A model generated the notes under the pieces. It searched no databases. It was not told the DNA's origin and saw only the letters and a program-made list of their open reading frames with translations. Below, one piece after another: positions 44,052 to 52,728 of a stretch of DNA of 64,000 nucleotides. The stretch comes from Paenirhodobacter hankyongi (GTDB lineage Bacteria; Pseudomonadota; Alphaproteobacteria; Rhodobacterales; Rhodobacteraceae): contig NZ_RCHI01000002.1 in NCBI RefSeq assembly GCF_003664585.1, forward strand, positions 62,001 through 126,000, read 5' to 3'. Made by a program: the position numbers and the translations under genes. Numbering within the stretch: position 1 is the stretch's first letter; every line of letters starts with the position of its first letter.

Positions 44052-45854
44052 ATGGAACAGATGAACACCTTGAAATCATGGCCCGAGGCCGCGCCGCGTC
44101 TGATCGCCGTCGCTGCGGGCCGGGCGCCTGCCGACACCGTGATCCGGCAAGGCAAATGGGTCAACGTCCAGTCGCGCGAGGTGCTGGACGGTTATGACAT
44201 CGCCATCGCCGAGGGGCGCTTTGCCGCCATCGCACCGGATCTGTCGGGCGCCATCGGCCCCGACACCCAGGTGATCGAGGCGAACGGGCGCTTCATGCTG
44301 CCCGGGCTGATCGACGGCCACATGCACATCGAATCGGGGATGCTGACGCCCGCGGAATTCGCCGCCGCCGTCATCCCGCACGGCACCACGACGATGTTCA
44401 CCGACCCGCACGAGATCGCCAATGTGCTTGGCCTTGCCGGCGTGCGGATGATGCATGACGAGGCGCTGATGCAGCCCGTCAGCATCTTCACCCAGATGCC
44501 CTCCTGCGCCCCCTCGGCGCCGGGGCTCGAGACCACCGGCTTCGAGATCTCGGCCGAGGACGTCGCCGAGGCGATGACCTGGCCTGGCATCATCGGGCTC
44601 GGCGAGATGATGAACTTTCCGGGCGTGATCGCCGGCGATCCGAAGATGCTGGCCGAGATCGCGGCGACGCAGGACGCACGCAAGACCGTCGGCGGCCATT
44701 ACGCCAGCCCCGACAAGGGCGCGCCGTTCCGCGCCTATCTGGCCGGCGGGCCGGCCGACGACCATGAAGGCACGCGCGAGGATGACGCCATCGCGCGGGT
44801 GCGCAACGGCATGCGCTCGATGATGCGGCTGGGGTCTGCGTGGTATGACGTCAAGACGCAGATCACCGCGGTCACCGAGAAGGGCCTTGATCCGCGCAAC
44901 TTCATCCTGTGCACCGACGATTGCCACTCCGGCACGCTGGTGGAAGACGGCCACATGAACCGCGTCTATCGCCACGCGGTTGCCTGCGGCTGCCCGCCCC
45001 TGGTGGCGCTGCAGATGTGCACGGTCAACACCGCGACGCATTTCGGGCTGGAGCGCGAGCTCGGCTCGATCGCGCCCGGGCGGCGGGCGGACGTGATCCT
45101 GTCCTCGGATCTCGTCACGCTGCCGGTCGAGACGGTGATCGCCCGCGGCCGGATCGTCGCCGAGGGGGGCCGGCTGCTGGCCGAGTGCCCGCATTACGCC
45201 TGGCCCGAAAGTGCGCGCCAGACCGTGCATCTGGGCAAGCACCTGACGGCGGCCGATTTCGCCATCGCCGCGCCCGAGGGGGCGAATACCGTCACCGCCA
45301 AGGTGATCGGCGTGGTCGAGAACCAGGCACCGACGAAAGCGCTGACCGCCGAGCTCGCCGTGGCCGACGGCCTCGCCCAGCCCGACGCGGCGAAGGACAT
45401 CGCCCAGATCGCGCTGGTCGAGCGGCACCGCGGCACCGGCGGCGTGGTGAACGGCTTCGTCTCGGGCTTCGGCTACACCGGCCGGATGGCGATCGGCTCG
45501 ACCGTCGCGCATGACAGCCACCACATGATCGTCGTCGGCACCGACCGCGACAGCATGGCCGCCGCAGCGAACCGGCTGGGCGAGATGGGCGGCGGCATCA
45601 CCGTGTGGAAGGACGGCGCCGAGATCGCCGCCGTGCCGCTGCCGATCGCCGGGCTGATGTCGGACGACCCGGCCGCCGAGGTCGCCGCCCGCGCCAGCCG
45701 CATGGTCGCCGCGATGGCCGAGTGCGGCTGTACCCTGAACAACGCCTACATGCAGCATTCGCTGCTCGCGCTCGTCGTCATCCCCGAGATCCGGATCTCG
45801 GATCTCGGCCTTGTCGACGTGACGCGCTTTGAACTGACGGATCTTTTCGAATGA
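44052..45854 (+). CDS. ade: Adenine deaminase
   Basis: A 600-residue amidohydrolase converting adenine to hypoxanthine and ammonia. It has GLIDGHMHIESGMLTPAEF, the adenine-deaminase signature HGTTTMFTDPHEIANVLG, CTDDCHSGTLVEDGHM and the long C-terminal domain with GFGYTGRMAIGSTVAHDSHH. The metal histidines and aspartates are in these motifs. Its stop overlaps the start of amn, so adenine released by AMP nucleosidase can be deaminated at once. Shine-Dalgarno is weak. Confidence 0.94.
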   Translation: MEQMNTLKSWPEAAPRLIAVAAGRAPADTVIRQGKWVNVQSREVLDGYDIAIAEGRFAAIAPDLSGAIGPDTQVIEANGRFMLPGLIDGHMHIESGMLTPAEFAAAVIPHGTTTMFTDPHEIANVLGLAGVRMMHDEALMQPVSIFTQMPSCAPSAPGLETTGFEISAEDVAEAMTWPGIIGLGEMMNFPGVIAGDPKMLAEIAATQDARKTVGGHYASPDKGAPFRAYLAGGPADDHEGTREDDAIARVRNGMRSMMRLGSAWYDVKTQITAVTEKGLDPRNFILCTDDCHSGTLVEDGHMNRVYRHAVACGCPPLVALQMCTVNTATHFGLERELGSIAPGRRADVILSSDLVTLPVETVIARGRIVAEGGRLLAECPHYAWPESARQTVHLGKHLTAADFAIAAPEGANTVTAKVIGVVENQAPTKALTAELAVADGLAQPDAAKDIAQIALVERHRGTGGVVNGFVSGFGYTGRMAIGSTVAHDSHHMIVVGTDRDSMAAAANRLGEMGGGITVWKDGAEIAAVPLPIAGLMSDDPAAEVAARASRMVAAMAECGCTLNNAYMQHSLLALVVIPEIRISDLGLVDVTRFELTDLFE

Positions 45855-47326
45855 ACGAACCGCTGACCATCCTGACGCCGCATTCCCCCGCGCCCGAGCT
45901 GTTCACCGATGCGAAGGCCGCGGTGGCGCGGCTGGAACAGCTTTACGCCGAGGCGACGGAGTTCCTGCTGACGAAATTCAACGAGGTGCTGGAAAGCGGC
46001 CGCGCGATGGCGCGGTTTCGCGCCTTCTACCCCGAGGTGCGACTGACCGTCTCCTCGCATCTCAAGGCCGACAGCCGGCTCAGCTTCGGCCATGTGCCGC
46101 TGCCGGGCACCTATGTCGCGACGATCACCCGGCCGGACCTGTTCCGCAACTATCTGAGGCAGCAGATCGGGCTTCTGATCCGCAACCACGGCGTGCCGGT
46201 GCAGATCGGCCCCTCGGCCACGCCGATCCCGGTGCATTTCGCCGTCGCCGCGCAGCCCGGCGTGACCGTGCCGCAGGAGGGCGTGCTCGCCTTCTCGCTG
46301 CGCGACGTCTTCGACGTGCCCGACCTTGCCACGATGAACGACGACATCGTGAACGGCACCGCCGGGCGGAACCCGGACGGCTCGGGCCATCTTGCGCCCT
46401 TCACCGCGCAGCGCGTCGACTATTCGCTGGCGCGGCTCAGCCATTACACCGCGACCGCGGCCGAGCATTTCCAGAACCACGTTCTCTTCACCAACTACCA
46501 GTTCTACGTCGAGGAATTCGAGAAGGTGGCGCGGGCGAAGCTTGCCGATCCGGCCGAGGGCTATACAAGCTTCGTCGCCCCCGGCAATGCCGAGATCACC
46601 AGCCCCGACGGGGTGATCCCGCCGCTGGCGAAGATGCCGCAGATGCCGACCTATCACCTCAAGCGCGCCGACGGGAACGGCATCACGCTGGTGAACATCG
46701 GCGTCGGCCCCTCGAACGCCAAGACCGCCACCGACCACATCGCGGTGCTGCGCCCGCATGCCTGGCTGATGGTCGGCCATTGCGCGGGGCTGCGCAATTC
46801 GCAGCAGCTGGGCGATTTCGTGCTGGCCCATGCCTATCTGCGCGAGGACGGGGTGCTGGATGACGACCTGCCGGTCTGGGTGCCGATCCCGGCGCTCGCC
46901 GAGGTGCAGGTGGCACTGCAGGAGGCGGTGGCCGAGATCACCCGGCTCGAGGGCTACGAGCTGAAGCGGATCATGCGCACCGGCACCGTCGCCACCATCG
47001 CCAACCGCAACTGGGAGCTGCGCGACCAGTCCGGCCCGGTGCACCGGCTGAGCCAGTCGCGCGCCGTCGGGCTCGACATGGAATCGGCGACGATCGCGGC
47101 GAACGGATTCCGCTTCCGCGTGCCCTATGGCACGCTCCTGTGCGTCTCGGACAAGCCGCTGCACGGCGAGCTGAAACTGCCCGGCATGGCGACCGAATTC
47201 TACCGCACCCAGGTCGCCAATCACCTGCGCATCGGCGTGCGCGCGATGGAGAAGTTGCGCGACATGCCGCTTGAGCGCATCCACAGCCGGAAGTTGCGCA
47301 GCTTCGAGGAAACAGCCTTCCTCTGA
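45851..47326 (+). CDS. amn: AMP nucleosidase
   Basis: A 491-residue enzyme splitting AMP into adenine and ribose 5-phosphate. The N-terminal AMN-specific domain has TLYAEATEFLLTKF-like ALYAEATEFLLTKF spacing and YPEVRLTVSSHLKADSRLSFGH. The C-terminal nucleoside phosphorylase-like domain has NIGVGPSNAKTATDH, MVGHCAGLRNSQQLGD and DMESATIAANGFRFRVPYGTLLCVSD, partly shown here. It is translationally coupled to ade (ATGA). Confidence 0.93.
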   Translation: MNEPLTILTPHSPAPELFTDAKAAVARLEQLYAEATEFLLTKFNEVLESGRAMARFRAFYPEVRLTVSSHLKADSRLSFGHVPLPGTYVATITRPDLFRNYLRQQIGLLIRNHGVPVQIGPSATPIPVHFAVAAQPGVTVPQEGVLAFSLRDVFDVPDLATMNDDIVNGTAGRNPDGSGHLAPFTAQRVDYSLARLSHYTATAAEHFQNHVLFTNYQFYVEEFEKVARAKLADPAEGYTSFVAPGNAEITSPDGVIPPLAKMPQMPTYHLKRADGNGITLVNIGVGPSNAKTATDHIAVLRPHAWLMVGHCAGLRNSQQLGDFVLAHAYLREDGVLDDDLPVWVPIPALAEVQVALQEAVAEITRLEGYELKRIMRTGTVATIANRNWELRDQSGPVHRLSQSRAVGLDMESATIAANGFRFRVPYGTLLCVSDKPLHGELKLPGMATEFYRTQVANHLRIGVRAMEKLRDMPLERIHSRKLRSFEETAFL

Positions 47327-47360
47327 CGCGTGGAAATCCGCCCAAGGGCGCCGAAATCGC

Positions 47361-47389
47361 TTGCCATGCTGGGAAAAACCGTGTGTTAG
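47361..47389 (+). promoter_or_regulatory. Candidate HU promoter
   Basis: TTGCCA (47361-47366), 17 bp, TGTTAG (47384-47389), followed by a leader of about 60 nt to the GAGGAA Shine-Dalgarno and the ATG at 47459. Confidence 0.55.
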
Positions 47390-47458
47390 AGGGCGCACGA
47401 AGCCGCGTCACGCGGAAGCTGATGACCCCGGACCACGGGGCACATGAGAGGAAGATTC

Positions 47459-47746
47459 ATGTCGAAACCGATGACCAAGACCCAGCTCGTGGCGGCTGTC
47501 GCCGAAGCGATGGGCTCGGACAAGAAGACCGCTTCGGCCGCGCTCGACGCCGTTGCCGCGGTCGTGACCAAGGAAGTCGCCGAGGGTGGCGCCGTCACCC
47601 TGCCGGGGATCGGCAAGGTTTCCTGCAAAGCCCGTCCGGAGCGCCAGGTGCGCAACCCCGCCACCGGTGAAACGATCACCAAGCCGGCCGACAAGCAGGT
47701 CAAGGTCACCGTTGCGAAGGTCCTGAAGGACAGCGTCAACGGCTGA
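47459..47746 (+). CDS. HU family DNA-binding protein
   Basis: A 95-residue nucleoid protein. It has TKTQLVAAVAEAMGSDKKTASAALDAV and GAVTLPGIGKVSCKARPERQVRNPATGE, the HU/IHF beta-arm with the conserved RNPATGE tip. It bends and compacts DNA as a homodimer or heterodimer. The position of the start is set by GAGGAAG just upstream. It has its own promoter and a strong terminator, as a highly expressed single gene should. Confidence 0.95.
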   Translation: MSKPMTKTQLVAAVAEAMGSDKKTASAALDAVAAVVTKEVAEGGAVTLPGIGKVSCKARPERQVRNPATGETITKPADKQVKVTVAKVLKDSVNG

Positions 47747-47786
47747 TCATCCGCCGCCCCTTGCGGGGCGCGCCAGGATCGGACAG

Positions 47787-47819
47787 GGTCGCCCTTCGAG
47801 CAATCGGGGCGGCCTTTTT
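47787..47819 (+). terminator. HU terminator
   Basis: GGTCGCCC and GGGCGGCC pair (one T-G) around an 11-nt loop and are followed by TTTTT. A strong intrinsic terminator. Confidence 0.85.
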
Positions 47820-47847
47820 CTTTGCCCCCGCAGGGCAGGAGAACAGC

Positions 47848-48714
47848 ATGGATCTGCGCGCAATCGGCATGGGGCTGGCCTTCGCCCTGATGTGGTCCTC
47901 GGCCTTCACCTCGGCGCGGATGATCGTGGCCGAGGCGCCGCCGCTTTTCGCGCTGACGCTGCGCTTCCTGTTCTCCGGGGTGATCGGGGTCGGCATCGCG
48001 CTGGCCCTTGGCCAGAGCGCGCGGCTGACCCGGGCGCAGTGGCGCGCGACGCTGATCTTCGGGCTGTGCCAGAACGCGCTTTACCTCGGGCTGAACTTCG
48101 TCGCGATGCAATGGGTGCAGGCCTCGGTCGCCTCGATCATCGCCTCGACCATGCCGCTGATGGTGGCCTTCCTCGGCTGGGCGGTGTTTCGCGACAGGGT
48201 GCGGCCGCTCGGCCTTGCGGGGCTGGTCGCGGGGGTGATCGGCGTCGCGATCATCATGGGGGCGCGGCTGTCGGGCGGGGTCGATCCGGTCGGCATGGCG
48301 CTGTGCTTTGCCGCCGCGCTGGCGCTCTCGGTCGCCACGCTCACCGTGCGTGGCGCCTCGGGCGGGGGCAATGTGATGATGATCGTCGGGTTGCAGATGT
48401 TCGTCGGCGCCGCGGTGCTGTCCATCGTCTCGGCGGCGACCGAGGACTGGAGCGCGGTGCAGATGAGCCCGCGGCTGCTCGGCGCCTTCGCCTATACCGT
48501 GCTGATCCCGGGCGTGCTGGCGACCTGGGTCTGGTTCAAGCTTGTGGGCCGGATCGGCGCGGTCAAGGCGGCGACCTTCCACTTCCTCAACCCGTTCTTC
48601 GGCGTCGCCATCGCGGCCGCGGTGCTGGGCGAGCGGCTTGGCGCGCTCGACCTGCTGGGCGTTGCGGTGATCGCCGGCGGCATCCTGGCCGTCCAGCTCT
48701 CGAAACAGGCCTAG
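47848..48714 (+). CDS. EamA/DMT family transporter
   Basis: A 288-residue protein with about ten hydrophobic segments in two EamA repeats. The first begins GLAFALMWSSAFTSARM and the second ends FHFLNPFFGVAIAAAVLGERL, the usual last-helix signature. A metabolite exporter is likely; the substrate is unknown. CAGGAGA precedes the ATG at 47848. Its stop shares CTAG with the stop of the convergent DUF4202 gene. Confidence 0.9.
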   Translation: MDLRAIGMGLAFALMWSSAFTSARMIVAEAPPLFALTLRFLFSGVIGVGIALALGQSARLTRAQWRATLIFGLCQNALYLGLNFVAMQWVQASVASIIASTMPLMVAFLGWAVFRDRVRPLGLAGLVAGVIGVAIIMGARLSGGVDPVGMALCFAAALALSVATLTVRGASGGGNVMMIVGLQMFVGAAVLSIVSAATEDWSAVQMSPRLLGAFAYTVLIPGVLATWVWFKLVGRIGAVKAATFHFLNPFFGVAIAAAVLGERLGALDLLGVAVIAGGILAVQLSKQA

Positions 48715-49274
48715 TCGCGGAAGGCGGCGGCGAAGGGCTCGGGCAGGTCGAACTCGGCCAGCGCCCGGGCGCGGCCCTCGGCCGACATCTTGCGCGCCGT
48801 CTTCTCGACGATCTTCAACAGCGCCTCGGACGATTGCGTCGGCGCGAAGGGCGCGAAGTAGTGGCGCAGGAAGACGAAGCAGATCACGTCTTCCAGCGCC
48901 TGCACCTCGGCGTCGCGCTTGATCCCCTCCTTGCGCAGCATCCGCCCGGCCTGCGCGATCGCGTCCTCGTCATAGCCTGCCGCACGCATGATCGCGCCCA
49001 CCCGCTCGGCATGACGGCGGCCCTGCTCGCGGCGCCACTCCAGATAGCCCGTGCGCCCCTCGGGATAGTCCTTGCGCGGCAGGAGCCAGCGCTCGACATG
49101 CTGGCCGCGGGCGGCGATCTGCAAGGGCTCCGAGGCATCGGGGACAAGCCGGGCAAGTTCCGCCGACATCCGCCGGCCATAGAGCAGCGCCGCGGGTTCG
49201 CCATCCTCACGCGTCGGATCGGCGGCATTGGCGGTATCGAGCGCGGCAAGCGCGCGGGCAAGGGGCGTGGTCAT
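48711..49274 (-). CDS. DUF4202 domain protein
   Basis: A 187-residue cytoplasmic protein. It has ALAALDTANAADP, LYGRRMSAEL, AARGQHVERWLLPRKDYPE, GYLEWRREQGRRHAERV and DVICFVFLRHYFAPF, the full DUF4202 pattern with several conserved His and Arg. The pattern is reminiscent of HD-like metal enzymes, but no activity is established. Its stop overlaps the EamA stop by a shared CTAG. Its 5' side faces NnrU across 72 bp. Confidence 0.88.
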   Translation of the reverse strand: MTTPLARALAALDTANAADPTREDGEPAALLYGRRMSAELARLVPDASEPLQIAARGQHVERWLLPRKDYPEGRTGYLEWRREQGRRHAERVGAIMRAAGYDEDAIAQAGRMLRKEGIKRDAEVQALEDVICFVFLRHYFAPFAPTQSSEALLKIVEKTARKMSAEGRARALAEFDLPEPFAAAFRD

Positions 49275-49346
49275 GGGCAGCTCGGCTGATTGCGGTTTCC
49301 TCAGCTTTGCATCATTTCTGGGGACGGTCCAAGAGGAGGCGGCACG

Positions 49347-50033
49347 ATGGCAGGCTGGGGCGAATTTCTTCTGGCAGGGGGTCTGTTCATCGCCTCGCAT
49401 CTGGTGCCGGCGAATCCACGGCTGAAGGCCCTGCTGATCGCGCGGCTTGGTCGGCGGGGATGGGTCTGGGCCTTCAGCCTGATCTCGACGGCGCTGCTGT
49501 TCTGGCTGATCTTCGCCGCCGGGCGGGCGCCCGCTGTGGTGCTGTGGATGCAGCAGGACTGGATGCGCTGGCTCGCCAATCTGGTGATGCCGGTGGCGAT
49601 CGTTCTGGCCGCCTTCGGCATCGCCGCCCCCAACCCCTTCGCTTTCGAGGGCCGCACCGAGGGTTTCGACCCGGATCACCCCGGCATCGCCGGACTGGTG
49701 CGCCAGCCGCTCCTGTGGGCGCTGGTGCTGTGGTCGGGCGTGCACCTGCTGGTGAACGGCGACCTCGCCCATGTGATCCTGTTCGGCGCCTTCCTGATCT
49801 TCTCGGTCACCGGCATGCGGGCGATGGAGGGGCGCAAGCGCAAGGCCTGGGGCGCGGCCGAATTCGCACGCCTTTCGGCCCGCACCTCGGCCGTGCCGTT
49901 TCAGGCGCTGCTCACCGGCCGCTGGCGCCCGGCGCGAGGTCCGTCGCTTGCCCGGCTCGGCCTGGGGCTTTTCGCCTGGGTCGCTCTGTGGCACCTGCAC
50001 GCGCCGGTGATCGGCGTCACGCCCCTGCCCTGA
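49347..50033 (+). CDS. NnrU family membrane protein
   Basis: A 228-residue integral membrane protein with about six hydrophobic segments. It has FLLAGGLFIASHLVPANPRLK, SGVHLLVNGDLAHVILFGAF and a C-terminal WHLHAPVIGV. NnrU is best known from denitrification clusters, yet none of those genes is here. Relatives outside such clusters are common, so a general role is possible. GAGGAGG precedes the ATG at 49347. Confidence 0.87.
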   Translation: MAGWGEFLLAGGLFIASHLVPANPRLKALLIARLGRRGWVWAFSLISTALLFWLIFAAGRAPAVVLWMQQDWMRWLANLVMPVAIVLAAFGIAAPNPFAFEGRTEGFDPDHPGIAGLVRQPLLWALVLWSGVHLLVNGDLAHVILFGAFLIFSVTGMRAMEGRKRKAWGAAEFARLSARTSAVPFQALLTGRWRPARGPSLARLGLGLFAWVALWHLHAPVIGVTPLP

Positions 50034-50042
50034 CGGCCGCGC

Positions 50043-51308
50043 TCAGCGCAGCCGTTCCAGCAGCGAGAGCGAGGCATAGCCATCGGGCGCCAGCCCGTTC
50101 GCGCGCTGATAGGCCTCGATCGCGGCGATGCTGTTCGCGCCGATCATGCCGTCGGTGCCCTGGGTGTCATAGCCAAGCGCGGTGAGCCGCGTCTGCAGCT
50201 CGCTGCGCTCGGCCTGGGTCAACGAGCGCGCGTCGCGCGGCCAGGGATGGACAAGGGGCCCCGCCCCCTTCAGCCGGTCGGACAGATGCCCCACCCCGAT
50301 CACATAGGCATCGGCGTTGTTATAGCGCGAGATCGCGGTGAAATTGCCGAAGATCATCAGCGCCGGGCCGTCCGCGCCGGCGGGCAGCAGGATCGAGGCC
50401 GGGCCGTAATTCGGCACCGTGCCACCACCCATCGTGCGCACCCCGAGCGCCGCCCAGTCAGAGGGCGACTTCTTCGTCTTCTTGCCGGCGAGGTTGAAGT
50501 TGAACCCCTGCGGCAGGCGCACCTCGACGCCCCAGGGCTGCCCCTTCGACCAGCCCGAACGGGCGAGGTAAGCCGCGGTCGAGGCGAGCGCATCGGCCGG
50601 GTTGTCCGACCAGATGTCGCGTTTGCCGTCACCGGTGAAATCGACCGCGAAGGACAGGTAGGACGAGGGGATGAACTGCGTGTGTCCCATCGCGCCGGCC
50701 CAGGACCCGGTCATGTGCCGCGCGTCGGTGTCGCCCGCCTGGATGATCTTCAGCGCGTCGATGAACTGCTGCGCGAAGAAGTTGCCGCGGCGGCCATCAT
50801 AGGCGAGCGTCGCCAGCGCCGGCACGATCAGCACCTTGCCGCGGTTGTTGCCGAAGTTCGACTCCATGCCCCAGACCGCGACGACGACCTCCTTCTCGAC
50901 GCCATAGCGCGCCTCGATCTGGTTCAGCAGCGCCGCATGCTCGCGCAGCGCCGCGCGGCCGTTCTCGATCCGGGTGTCGGAGACCGCGCTGTCGAGATAT
51001 TGCCAGATCGTCTTGGTGAACTCGGCCTGATTGCGGTCGCGCTCGATCACCTTCGGGTTGTAGCGGATGCCGCGGGTCGCGTTGGCCCAGGTCGCCTCGC
51101 TGATCCCCGAGGCCATCGCGCGCGGCTTGAAGGTGACGAGCCAGTTCTCGAAGCCGCGCTGCACGGCCGGGTCGACGGCGGGAATCTCTTCGATCATCGG
51201 GCTCTCCGCGCGTTTCGGCTGCTCGGCGCGGCCGATCGGGCCGGCGCAGGCCGAAAGCCCGGCAAGGGCGACGAGGGACAGGGTGGCAATCTTGACGACA
51301 CGGATCAT
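50043..51308 (-). CDS. Lytic murein transglycosylase (MltB-like) with peptidoglycan-binding domain
   Basis: 421 residues. A lipoprotein signal ends GLSAC (Cys21). The MltB-type SLT domain has the catalytic Glu149 in AVWGMESNFGNNRGK and GAMGHTQFIPSSYL. A C-terminal peptidoglycan-binding domain has LTALGYDTQGTDGMIGANS. It cleaves glycan strands to 1,6-anhydro products at the outer-membrane inner face. A promoter candidate lies upstream. The stop faces NnrU across 9 bp. Confidence 0.93.
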   Translation of the reverse strand: MIRVVKIATLSLVALAGLSACAGPIGRAEQPKRAESPMIEEIPAVDPAVQRGFENWLVTFKPRAMASGISEATWANATRGIRYNPKVIERDRNQAEFTKTIWQYLDSAVSDTRIENGRAALREHAALLNQIEARYGVEKEVVVAVWGMESNFGNNRGKVLIVPALATLAYDGRRGNFFAQQFIDALKIIQAGDTDARHMTGSWAGAMGHTQFIPSSYLSFAVDFTGDGKRDIWSDNPADALASTAAYLARSGWSKGQPWGVEVRLPQGFNFNLAGKKTKKSPSDWAALGVRTMGGGTVPNYGPASILLPAGADGPALMIFGNFTAISRYNNADAYVIGVGHLSDRLKGAGPLVHPWPRDARSLTQAERSELQTRLTALGYDTQGTDGMIGANSIAAIEAYQRANGLAPDGYASLSLLERLR

Positions 51309-51340
51309 GGGCTCTGCTCGGCTGTTCGTTGTTGCGAAAC

Positions 51341-51368
51341 AGTGTAGCAGGCCGGCGCCCGGTCGCAA
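51341..51368 (-). promoter_or_regulatory. Candidate promoter of the lytic transglycosylase gene
   Basis: On the minus strand, TTGCGA (51368-51363), 16 bp, TACACT (51346-51341), with the ATG at 51308 about 32 nt downstream. Confidence 0.45.
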
Positions 51369-51389
51369 TCCGCCTCGGCGGGCGATCGC

Positions 51390-51758
51390 TCAGCCGAGAT
51401 CGCCGCGGTCCTCGCCGTAGAAGGGGGTCATCTGCGCCACGATCACCGAGTTCTCGGCCAGCGCGCGATCCATCAGCGCGCGTTCCTCCTCGTCGATCTC
51501 GTGGCCGAGCTTCTCGCGCTCGGCGAGCGTGCCATAGCCGGTGACGTCGAGCGGCGCGAGATCGGCCTGCTTCAGGATCGCCACGGTCTCGCGCACCGCC
51601 TCGGCCTCGTCGACGCCCGAGGCATAGATCAACAGCCCCGCCCCGGTCGCGCCCTTCGGCAGGCCGTCGTTCTCGTGCCGGCCGACCTCGACCAGCAGGG
51701 TATAGACCTGCTGCGGCCGTTTCGCCTTGGCGGGCTTGTCCTCGGGGGTCTCGGTCAT
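51390..51758 (-). CDS. Hypothetical protein, 122 residues
   Basis: I do not recognise this protein. It is acidic and soluble, with no signal peptide or membrane segment and no cysteine. QQVYTLLVEVGRHENDGLPKG opens a possible beta strand; LLIYASGVDEAEAVRETVAIL and DVTGYGTLAER suggest an alpha/beta fold of ferredoxin-like size. CCGGAG precedes the ATG at 51758. It lies between dapD and the transglycosylase on the same strand, behind the dapD hairpin. Codon use is like that of its neighbours, so a real native gene is likely. Confidence 0.72.
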   Translation of the reverse strand: MTETPEDKPAKAKRPQQVYTLLVEVGRHENDGLPKGATGAGLLIYASGVDEAEAVRETVAILKQADLAPLDVTGYGTLAEREKLGHEIDEEERALMDRALAENSVIVAQMTPFYGEDRGDLG

Positions 51759-51771
51759 GGCGGGGCTCCGG

Positions 51772-51801
51772 AAAAGGGGGGCAGGCCCGCGGGCCCGCCC
51801 C
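51772..51801 (-). terminator. dapD terminator
   Basis: On the minus strand, GGGGC-G-GGCCC pairs with GGGCC-T-GCCCC and is followed by CCTTTT. It lies 9 bp after the dapD stop. Confidence 0.6.
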
Positions 51802-51809
51802 GGTCGCGC

Positions 51810-52637
51810 TCAGTCGCGCAGCAGCTCGTTGATGCCGGTCTTCGACCGGGTCTGCGCGTCGACGCGCTTCACGATCACCGCGCAATAGAGGTTCACGCCG
51901 TTCTTCGACGGCATCGAGCCCGAGACGACGACCGAATAGGGCGGCACTTCGCCATACATGATCTCGCCGGTCTCGCGGTCGACGATCTTCGTCGACTTGC
52001 CGATGAACACGCCCATGCCGAGGACCGAGCCCTCGCGCACGATCACGCCCTCGACCACCTCGGACCGGGCGCCGATGAAGCAGTTATCCTCGATGATCGT
52101 CGGGCCGGCCTGCATCGGTTCCAGCACGCCGCCGATGCCGACGCCGCCCGACAGGTGCACGTTCTTGCCGATCTGCGCGCAGGAACCGACCGTCGCCCAG
52201 GTGTCGACCATCGTGTTCTCGTCGACATAGGCGCCGAGGTTGACGAAGGACGGCATCAGCACCACGCCCTTGCCGATGAAGGCCGAGCGGCGCACGATGC
52301 AGTTCGGCACGGCGCGGAACCCGGCCTGGGTCCATTCCGGCTCGCCCCAGCCGGCGAACTTGCTGTCGACCTTGTCCCACCAGCTCGAGCCCTGCGGCCC
52401 GCCCGACTGCATCGCCATGTCCTTCAGCCGGAAGCCGAGCAGCACCGCCTTCTTCGCCCACTGGTTCACGTGCCAGCTGCCGTCGGCCAGCTTTTCGGCG
52501 ACGCGCAGCTTGCCGGTGTCGAGCGCGGCGAGCGTCTCCTCGATCGCGTCACGCACCGCGCCCTTGGTGGCGGGGGTGATGGTGTCGCGGGTTTCCCAGG
52601 CGACTTCGATGGCGGCTTCGAGCGGGAAGTTGGACAT
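51810..52637 (-). CDS. dapD: Tetrahydrodipicolinate N-succinyltransferase
   Basis: A 275-residue left-handed beta-helix acyltransferase of the succinylase branch of DAP/lysine synthesis. It has [46 protein letters not shown] cut by hexapeptide turns, [18 protein letters not shown] and [21 protein letters not shown] Shine-Dalgarno is present. dapB is at 15909-16718, far away. The divergent gene is the LOG-family one. Confidence 0.95.
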   Translation of the reverse strand: MSNFPLEAAIEVAWETRDTITPATKGAVRDAIEETLAALDTGKLRVAEKLADGSWHVNQWAKKAVLLGFRLKDMAMQSGGPQGSSWWDKVDSKFAGWGEPEWTQAGFRAVPNCIVRRSAFIGKGVVLMPSFVNLGAYVDENTMVDTWATVGSCAQIGKNVHLSGGVGIGGVLEPMQAGPTIIEDNCFIGARSEVVEGVIVREGSVLGMGVFIGKSTKIVDRETGEIMYGEVPPYSVVVSGSMPSKNGVNLYCAVIVKRVDAQTRSKTGINELLRD

Positions 52638-52728
52638 GGGCGTCCTCCGGATCTTGCGGTTTCAGGTGGCTTCTGCTTGCCTCTCCCTATAGTTGGTAGC
52701 AGCCGCAGGCGCAACGAGCAGGACCGCC

